The position numbers were made by a program, and so were the translations under genes. A stretch of 64,000 nucleotides of DNA, taken from the NCBI RefSeq assembly GCF_900099965.1, contig NZ_FNDJ01000026.1, positions 1-64,000 of the forward strand, given 5' to 3'. Below are positions 58,163 to 64,000 of the stretch, in pieces. The stretch comes from Nonomuraea jiangxiensis. GTDB taxonomy: Bacteria; Actinomycetota; Actinomycetes; Streptosporangiales; Streptosporangiaceae. Numbering within the stretch: the stretch's first letter is position 1; the number at the start of each line of letters is the position of its first letter. The notes beneath the pieces are model-generated. The model was not told where the DNA came from. It saw only the letters and a list, made by a program, of their open reading frames with translations, and ran no database searches.

Positions 58163-61100
58163 TCAGCCGAACAGCTCGTGGAGGATGTCCTCGAGCTCCG
58201 TGTCGTGCGAGTTGTGCGAGCCCGTCGCCGGCGAGCTGTTGGGCGTGCGGGACACGCGGCGCAGCTCACGGCCGCCCAGCGTCTGCGGCTCCTCGGCCAG
58301 CCGGAGCGTCAGGTAGGGCCAGGGGCCCATGTTGACCGGCTCGTCCTGGGCCCACACCAGCTCCGCCTGCGCGCCGTAACGCGCCAGCTCGGCCTGCAGC
58401 TCCTCCGCCGGGAACGGGTAGAGGCGCTCCAGCCGGACGATGGCCACGTCGTGGCGGCCGACCTTGTCGCGCTGCGCGGCCAGGTCGTAGTAGAGCTTGC
58501 CGGAGGTCAGCACGATCCGGGTCACCTTGGCCGGGTCCACGCTTGAGTCGCCGAGCACCGGCTGGAAGGTGCCGGTGGTGAAGTCGGCCGCCTTGGACGT
58601 GGCCGCCTTGTGGCGCAGCAGCGACTTGGGCGTGAAGACCACCAGCGGCTTGTGCCGCTCCGACTCCACCTGCCAGCGCAGCAGGTGGAAGTAGTTGGCC
58701 GGGGTGGTCGGCTGCGCGACCGTCATGTTGTCGAGCGCGCAGACCTGAAGGAACCGCTCGATGCGGGCCGAGGAGTGGTCGGGACCCTGGCCCTCGAAGC
58801 CGTGCGGCAGCAGCAGCACGACCGAGGACTTCTGGCCCCACTTCTGCTCGCCCGACGAGATGAACTCGTCGATGATCGTCTGGGCGCCGTTGACGAAGTC
58901 GCCGAACTGCGCCTCCCAGCAGACCAGGGCGTCGGGGCGGACCACGCTGTAGCCGTATTCGAAGCCGAGCGCCGCGAACTCGCTGAGCAGCGAGTCGTAG
59001 ACGTAGAACTTCGTGGTGCCCTGGTTGAAGGTCTTGAGCGGCGTGTGGTCGGCGCCGGTCATCCGGTCCACCAGGACGGCGTGGCGCTGCGTGAACGTGC
59101 CGCGCCGCGAGTCCTGGCCGACCAGGCGCACCGGGTGGCCGTCGATGAGCAGCGAGCCGAACGCCAGCGTCTCACCCATCGACCAGTCGATCGCGTCCTG
59201 CTCGACCATCTGGCCGCGGCGCTGCAGCACCGGCGCCAGGCGCGGGTGCGGCGTGAAGCCCTCGGGCAGGTTGAGCTGGGTGTCGACGATGCGCTTGAGC
59301 GTCTCGTCGGTGATCGCGGTCTCCGTGTCGTCGTGCGACCACTTGACGACCTCGGTCGGCGGCACCCGCATGGCGCCCGCCTCCAGCGGCTTCTTCGCCG
59401 CCTCGCGGGTCTCGGTGAACGCCTGCTCCAGCTTGGCCTGGTAGTCGCGCAGGGCCTGCTCGGCCTCCTCGACCGTGATGTCGCCCCGGCCGATCAGCGC
59501 CTCGGTGTAGAGCTTGCGGGTCGAGCGCTTGGCGTCGATCAGGTCGTACATCAGCGGCTGGGTGAAGGCCGGGTTGTCGCCCTCGTTGTGGCCGCGGCGG
59601 CGGTAGCAGATGAGGTCGATCACGACGTCCTTGCGGAACGCCTGGCGGTATTCGTAGGCCAGCTCGCCCACGCGCACCACGGCCTCGGGGTCGTCGCCGT
59701 TGACGTGGAAGATCGGCGCCTGGATCATCCGGGCGACGTCGGTGGCGTAGACCGACGAACGGGACGAGGCGGGCGAGGTGGTGAAGCCGACCTGGTTGTT
59801 GACCACCACGTGCACGGTGCCGCCGGTGCGGTAGCCGCGCAGCTGCGACAGGTTGAGCGTCTCGGCCACCACGCCCTGGCCCGCGAAGGCCGCGTCGCCG
59901 TGGATGAGGACGGGCAGCACGGTGAAGCCCTCCTCGCCGCGCTCCAGGAGGTCCTGCTTGGCGCGGACGACGCCTTCGAGCACCGGGTCGACCGCCTCCA
60001 GGTGGGAGGGGTTGGCCACGACGGAGGCGGTGATCGTGTTGCCGCTGGGCGCGGTGAACGCGCCGGAGGCGCCCAGGTGGTATTTCACGTCACCGGAGCC
60101 GTGCGCGGTGCGCGGGTCGATGTTGCCCTCGAACTCGCCGAAGATCTGCGCGTAGGACTTGCCCACGATGTTGGCCAGCACGTTGAGGCGGCCGCGGTGG
60201 GCCATGCCGATGACGACCTCGTCGAGGCCCTCGTCGGCGGCGTCGCTTATCACCGAGTCGAGCAGCGGGATCAGGGACTCGCCGCCCTCCAGCGAGAAGC
60301 GCTTCTGGCCGACGAACTTGGTCTGCAGGAACGTCTCGAACGCCTCGGCGGTGTTGAGCCGGCTCAGGATGTTGAGCTGCTCGTCGCGGGCGGGAGAGGC
60401 GTGCGGCTTCTCCACCCGTGCCTGGATCCAGGCCCGCTCCTCGGGGTTCTGGATGTGCATGTACTCGATGCCGACCGTACGGCAGTAGGAGTCGCGCAGC
60501 ACGCCCAGGATCTCGCGCAGCTTCATCAGCGGCCGGCCGCCGAAGCCGCCGGTGGCGAACTCGCGCTCCAGGTCCCACAGCGTCAGGCCGTGCGACTGGA
60601 TGTCGAGGTCGGGGTGCTTGCGCTGCTTGTATTCGAGCGGGTCGGTCTCGGCCATGAGGTGGCCGCGTACGCGGTAGGCGTGGATCAGCTCGATCACGCG
60701 CGCGGACTTGGCCACGTCGTCGTCGTGGGAGGCCGAGATGTCCTGGACCCAGCGAACCGGCTCGTACGGGATCCGCAGCGCCTCGAAGATCTCGTCGTAG
60801 AAGCCGTCCTCGCCCAGCAGCAGCCGGTGGATCTGGCGCAGGAAGTCGCCCGACTGGGCGCCCTGGATGATCCGGTGATCGTAGGTGCTGGTCAGCGTCA
60901 TGACCTTGGAGACGGCCAGCCGCGACAGCGTGTCGGGGGAGGCGCCCTGGTATTCGGCCGGGTATTCCATCGCGCCCACGCCGATGATCGTGCCCTGGCC
61001 GGGCATCAGGCGCGGCACGGAGTGCACGGTGCCGATGGTGCCGGGGTTGGTCAGCGAGATCGTGGTGCCGGCGAAGTCGTCGACGCCCAGCTTGCCGCCG

Positions 61101-61813
61101 CGCGCCTTGCGGACGACGTCCTCGTAGGCCATCCAGAACTGCCGGAAGTCCATCTCCTCCGCGCCCTTGATCGAGGGCACGAGGAGCTGGCGCTCGCCGT
61201 TGCTCTTCTGCACGTCGATCGCCAGGCCGAAGCCCACGTGCTCGGGCTTGACCAGGGTCGGCTTGCCGTCGACCTCGGTGTAGGAGTAGTTCATCTCCGG
61301 CATGGCCTTCAGCGCCTTGACGATCGCGAATCCGATCAGGTGCGTGAAGGAGACCTTGCCGCCCCGGCCCCGCTTGAGGTGATTGTTGATCACGATGCGG
61401 TTGTCGATGAGCAGCTTGGCCGGGATGGCGCGCACGCTGGTGGCCGTCGGGACCGCGAGAGACAGGTCCATGTTGGCGGCCGTGCGGGCCGCGGCGCCGC
61501 GCAGCTTGACCTCCTCGGCGCCCTTGGGCACCGGGGTGGCGGGCTGCTTCGGCTTCTCGGCCACGGGTGGCGCCTTCGGTGCCGCCTTTGGCGGCGCCTG
61601 CGGGGGAGCGGGTGCGGTCACAGTGCCGTTCGCCGCCTCCCTGGCCGGGGCACGCCCCGGTCCGTAGTCAGGGTTGTAGTCAGCGAAGAAGTTCCACCAG
61701 GCCTTGTCGACAGACTCGGGATCCTGGAGGTACTTCTGGTACAGCTCGTCGACAAGCCACTCGTTCTGACCAAAGCTTGCCAGCGGGTTTGTCCGCGACG
61801 ACTCAGACGACAC
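58163..61813 (-). CDS. kgd: Multifunctional 2-oxoglutarate decarboxylase / dehydrogenase E1 with fused succinyltransferase domain
   Basis: The protein of about 1216 residues fuses a small N-terminal segment, an E2-like acyltransferase domain with STYDHRIIQG (about 310-318) and a SucA-type E1 domain. The ThDP-binding and catalytic parts are seen at HGDAAFAGQGVVAETLNLSQ and NNQVGFTTSPASSRSSVYAT. It decarboxylates 2-oxoglutarate in the TCA cycle with lipoyl partners elsewhere. The GTG at 61813 aligns with homologues (SSESSRTNPLASFGQNEWLV); the frame is open to 61900. The 204 nt upstream (61814-62017) hold its promoter. Confidence 0.95.
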   Translation of the reverse strand: MSSESSRTNPLASFGQNEWLVDELYQKYLQDPESVDKAWWNFFADYNPDYGPGRAPAREAANGTVTAPAPPQAPPKAAPKAPPVAEKPKQPATPVPKGAEEVKLRGAAARTAANMDLSLAVPTATSVRAIPAKLLIDNRIVINNHLKRGRGGKVSFTHLIGFAIVKALKAMPEMNYSYTEVDGKPTLVKPEHVGFGLAIDVQKSNGERQLLVPSIKGAEEMDFRQFWMAYEDVVRKARGGKLGVDDFAGTTISLTNPGTIGTVHSVPRLMPGQGTIIGVGAMEYPAEYQGASPDTLSRLAVSKVMTLTSTYDHRIIQGAQSGDFLRQIHRLLLGEDGFYDEIFEALRIPYEPVRWVQDISASHDDDVAKSARVIELIHAYRVRGHLMAETDPLEYKQRKHPDLDIQSHGLTLWDLEREFATGGFGGRPLMKLREILGVLRDSYCRTVGIEYMHIQNPEERAWIQARVEKPHASPARDEQLNILSRLNTAEAFETFLQTKFVGQKRFSLEGGESLIPLLDSVISDAADEGLDEVVIGMAHRGRLNVLANIVGKSYAQIFGEFEGNIDPRTAHGSGDVKYHLGASGAFTAPSGNTITASVVANPSHLEAVDPVLEGVVRAKQDLLERGEEGFTVLPVLIHGDAAFAGQGVVAETLNLSQLRGYRTGGTVHVVVNNQVGFTTSPASSRSSVYATDVARMIQAPIFHVNGDDPEAVVRVGELAYEYRQAFRKDVVIDLICYRRRGHNEGDNPAFTQPLMYDLIDAKRSTRKLYTEALIGRGDITVEEAEQALRDYQAKLEQAFTETREAAKKPLEAGAMRVPPTEVVKWSHDDTETAITDETLKRIVDTQLNLPEGFTPHPRLAPVLQRRGQMVEQDAIDWSMGETLAFGSLLIDGHPVRLVGQDSRRGTFTQRHAVLVDRMTGADHTPLKTFNQGTTKFYVYDSLLSEFAALGFEYGYSVVRPDALVCWEAQFGDFVNGAQTIIDEFISSGEQKWGQKSSVVLLLPHGFEGQGPDHSSARIERFLQVCALDNMTVAQPTTPANYFHLLRWQVESERHKPLVVFTPKSLLRHKAATSKAADFTTGTFQPVLGDSSVDPAKVTRIVLTSGKLYYDLAAQRDKVGRHDVAIVRLERLYPFPAEELQAELARYGAQAELVWAQDEPVNMGPWPYLTLRLAEEPQTLGGRELRRVSRTPNSSPATGSHNSHDTELEDILHELFG

Positions 61814-62017
61814 GGCGGAAATCGCCCTCTTCCGCAGATCGGCGTTGATGTTAGAGAACCTGTCCAAGGCTACTCGCCCGGACTGGCAGCGCGCGCACAA
61901 GAGGGCGTGCCGCCTCGAACGATCCTCTCAGGACCGCGCAAAGAGGTCACGCCTCCCTTGTCAATCCGGGTGGTGCCGCGTTTATTACTCTTTGGTATCA
62001 ACGCCGCGCCGGGGGGT

Positions 62018-62662
62018 TTATTTCCCGTCAAGTAGCAACCTGCTGCTGATCCGTACCTGAGGGGACAACTCGGACAGGAGCTCGGCCAGCTCCTCGCCCG
62101 CCTCCTTGAGCTCCTCCAGGGTCATCGGCTCCAGGCGCTCCAGGAGGAAGATCGCGTTGGTGGTCGTCTCGGTGAGCCGGGTGCGCGCCACCTGCCGCCA
62201 GTTCCACCGGCGGCAGGTGACGCCGGCGTCGTCGCGCCAGATCACCTCGCCGGGCTCCGGCTGCCCCAGCGCCTCCTCCGACGCCTCGTCGCCGGCCGCC
62301 CTGACCAGCCGGGCCGGGCCCTGGTAGTGGTCGAGGTCCTCGCCGCCGATCGGCAGCGCGTGCTTGACGCTGATCGAGTTGTACGCGTCCACGGCCCGGT
62401 TGATCTCCGGCAACGGCATCCGCCGGGTCAGGGCGTCCACCGAGGGCCTGGTCCGCTGCGGCTTGGCCCCGAACGCGCGGTAGGCGTCCTTCCAGGCGTC
62501 GATCTTCGCGGTCTGGATCTCCGACTCGGACGCCGCCGCCAGCCACTGCCGGGACCGGTCGTCGGTGGGCCCGTTGCGCAGGCCGTGCGCGGTCATGACC
62601 AGCACCGCGAAGTCAGGCCGCAGCGCGAAGACGGAGTCGTCCACCCAGATGTCGTCAAGCAT
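62018..62662 (-). CDS. B3/B4 domain-containing protein
   Basis: The 214-residue protein has the B3/B4 tRNA-binding-like fold shared with phenylalanyl-tRNA synthetase beta (WKDAYRAFGAKPQRTRPSVD, LPEINRAVDAYNSISVKHAL). Stand-alone versions may act in trans on misacylated tRNA or have unknown roles. It lies upstream of kgd in the same orientation, 204 nt away, and is divergent from the ArsR gene. Confidence 0.85.
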   Translation of the reverse strand: MLDDIWVDDSVFALRPDFAVLVMTAHGLRNGPTDDRSRQWLAAASESEIQTAKIDAWKDAYRAFGAKPQRTRPSVDALTRRMPLPEINRAVDAYNSISVKHALPIGGEDLDHYQGPARLVRAAGDEASEEALGQPEPGEVIWRDDAGVTCRRWNWRQVARTRLTETTTNAIFLLERLEPMTLEELKEAGEELAELLSELSPQVRISSRLLLDGK

Positions 62663-62700
62663 CCGGACAGTCTACGAGCGCGGTGTCCGAGCGGAAAATC

Positions 62701-62732
62701 GCAAAATCCTCTTTGCAAAATTTTCTTTGCGG
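62701..62732. promoter_or_regulatory. TTTGC/GCAAA repeats upstream of the ArsR gene
   Basis: Within 32 nt there are GCAAAA-TCC-TCTTTGC and then GCAAAATTTTCTTTGC, giving overlapping inverted GCAAA/TTTGC half sites. The island is A+T-rich and ends 15 nt before the ATG, so it is a likely promoter-operator for the ArsR-MFS operon. Confidence 0.6.
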
Positions 62733-62747
62733 TTTACCGTGAGACCC

Positions 62748-63308
62748 ATGGAGGATCGGTACAAGATCAGTGACCCCCAGGTGCTCAAGGTCGTCGCGCA
62801 CCCGTTGCGGGCCCGCATGCTCGGCCTGCTGCGCAGCGAGGGTCCCGCCACGGCCAGCGAGCTGGGCCGCAGGGTGGGCGAGAGCTCCGGCTCGACCAGC
62901 TACCACCTGCGCGAGCTGTTCAAGAACGGCTTCATCGAGGAGGACCCCGAGCGCCGCGACGGCCGCGAACGCCGCTGGCGGGCCCGCCACCGCTACACCT
63001 CGTGGAACAGCCGCGAGCTGGCGGACACGCCCGAGGGCCGCGAGACCGTCAAGGCCATGCGGTTGCTGCAGGCCGGACTCCTGGCCCGGATGGCCGAGGA
63101 CTTCGACGAGGCCGAGTGGTCCCCCGCGTGGGTGGAGGCGGCCGGCCTCAGCGACCACCTGTTCGAGCTGACGCCCGAGGCGCTGCGCGAGTTCGCGGCA
63201 CGCACCGAGGAGTTGCTGGAGGAGCTGGCCGCGCGGGACGCGGGCGCCCCCGACGCGCGCCAGGTCCACCTCTGGGTCGGGGGCTTCCCCCGGGTGAGCG
63301 ACCGATGA
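62748..63308 (+). CDS. ArsR-family winged-helix regulator
   Basis: The 186-residue protein has an ArsR-type winged helix (VLKVVAHPLRARMLGLLRSE, ASELGRRVGESSGSTSYHLR, about 10-85) and a C-terminal helical region. No metal-binding Cys motif (such as CxCxxC) is visible, so it is probably a non-metal sensor. It overlaps the MFS gene by 4 nt (ATGA) and probably represses the operon. Confidence 0.88.
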   Translation: MEDRYKISDPQVLKVVAHPLRARMLGLLRSEGPATASELGRRVGESSGSTSYHLRELFKNGFIEEDPERRDGRERRWRARHRYTSWNSRELADTPEGRETVKAMRLLQAGLLARMAEDFDEAEWSPAWVEAAGLSDHLFELTPEALREFAARTEELLEELAARDAGAPDARQVHLWVGGFPRVSDR

Positions 63309-64000
63309 CCGCCCGTTCCGCGTTGCGCCGCTACATGCTCGTCAGTTTCCTGACCTGGCTGCCCGTGGGGCTCATGGTGGCCACCATGGTGCTGCTCATG
63401 ACCGAGCGCGGCCTCGGCCTGGCCCAGATCGGGCTGTGCGTCACCGTGTTCTCGATCGTCACCGTCGGCCTCGAACTGCCCACCGGCGGGCTGGCCGACG
63501 TCGTGGGGCGGCGCGTGGTGCTGGCGGTCTCCGCCGCGTTCACCGTGGCGGCGCTGGCGCTGATGAGCGTGTCCACCACGTTCTGGATGTTCCTGGCGGG
63601 CGGCGTGCTGAAGGGCGTGGCCAGGGCGTTGTCCAGCGGCCCCGCCACCTCCTGGTACGTCGACACGCTGCACGCCGTCGAGGGCCCCGACGCGGACCTC
63701 AGGCCGGGCCTGGCCCGGGGCGGCGCGATGGAGTCGGTGGCCCTGTGCGCCGGCGTGCTCGTGGGCGGCAGCCTGCCGCTGCTGGTGCCGCCGGGCCTGA
63801 TGTTCCCGCTGGCGGCGCCGCCCCTGCTGGGCGCGCTGGCGGCGGCGGCCCTGCTGGTCGTGGTGATGCTCGCGCTGCCGGAGCCGGCCCGTGCCCACCG
63901 CTCGGTGGCCGGCGTGCTGCGCGAGGTGCCGGCCACGGTCGCCTCCGGCGTGCGGCTGGCGGCCGGCAGGGCGGTGCTGCGCCGCCTGATGCTGGCCGCG
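63305..64000 (+). CDS. MFS transporter (partial, runs off the window)
   Basis: The first 232 residues are present and no stop is reached. About six hydrophobic spans are seen. The motif GGLADVVGRRVVL between spans 2 and 3 is MFS motif A, and CTVFSIVTVGLELPTGG precedes it. It is probably an efflux pump controlled by the coupled ArsR protein; the substrate is unknown. Confidence 0.88.
   Translation, partial: MTARSALRRYMLVSFLTWLPVGLMVATMVLLMTERGLGLAQIGLCVTVFSIVTVGLELPTGGLADVVGRRVVLAVSAAFTVAALALMSVSTTFWMFLAGGVLKGVARALSSGPATSWYVDTLHAVEGPDADLRPGLARGGAMESVALCAGVLVGGSLPLLVPPGLMFPLAAPPLLGALAAAALLVVVMLALPEPARAHRSVAGVLREVPATVASGVRLAAGRAVLRRLMLAA

Noticed and set aside
58610..62035. A 1141-codon open frame on the plus strand opposite kgd
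   Set aside because: It is the antisense shadow of kgd: high-GC codon bias opens the opposite frame, and the translation is His/Val/Leu/Arg-rich without domains.
1..64000. CRISPR arrays and tRNA genes
   Set aside because: No regularly spaced 25-40 bp repeats with unique spacers were seen, and no cloverleaf with a CCA-type end was found by eye.

Overview
The window is about 64 kb of high-GC chromosomal DNA from a Gram-positive actinomycete. Nickel superoxide dismutase with its SodX peptidase, a sigR-rsrA pair, WhiB, a Ser/Thr kinase with a PASTA domain, a fused Kgd oxoglutarate enzyme and an NsdA-like regulator all point to Streptomyces relatives. The style of the genes, including the set of secreted trypsin-like paralogues, fits the Streptosporangiales (Nonomuraea-like); the genus is an inference. 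The sequence starts inside the 3' end of a 23S rRNA gene and stops inside an MFS transporter gene.

Layout. 1-387: end of an rRNA operon (23S tail, 5S, terminator). 0.4-9.7 kb: Lrp regulator facing phenylalanine hydroxylase; a beta-lactamase-fold hydrolase; the pstSCAB phosphate operon ending in a translationally coupled response regulator with a degenerate receiver; a PHO box ahead of pstS; a small phosphatase with a fructosamine-kinase-like protein; HisN. 9.8-31.9 kb: a conserved actinobacterial block with rsgA, aroA, an SRAP protein, sigR-rsrA, a biotin/lipoyl carrier, PdtaS and WhiB1-like genes (recalling the Mycobacterium tuberculosis Rv3219-Rv3228 order). Inserted in it are a GalE-like epimerase, two membrane HD proteins, a PASTA kinase, a ThDP enzyme, a DesK-type two-component operon with a DUF4097 protein, BioD and a DasR-like regulator. 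31.9-40.6 kb: SigB/SigF-type sigma with its RsbW-like partner, sodN/sodX, a polar amino acid ABC importer, malic enzyme and an NsdA-like regulator.

40.6-50.6 kb is the most unusual part. Six paralogous secreted trypsin-fold proteins lie head to tail on the minus strand. Only the two upstream-most copies (48110-49201 and 49528-50634) keep the full His-Asp-Ser triad. Three copies have Asp at the nucleophile position, and the sixth has Thr there and Gln instead of the catalytic His. Three copies carry an extra domain of about 130 residues, and three share a conserved 5' leader. An IS5-type transposase remnant lies within the array.

50.9-64 kb: a thiolase-fold protein with a replaced active-site Cys, a VapBC toxin-antitoxin pair with inverted repeats upstream, a zinc-independent MDR oxidoreductase, a DUF2236 (MpaB-type) gene behind a perfect 10-bp inverted repeat, a 17-bp minisatellite, a PadR/DUF4097 operon, kgd, a B3/B4-domain protein and an ArsR/MFS operon. 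Regulation by sigma and redox factors (SigR/RsrA, SigF/RsbW, WhiB, PdtaS, PASTA kinase) dominates the central block. Accessory and possibly fast-evolving content lies at 40-57 kb.
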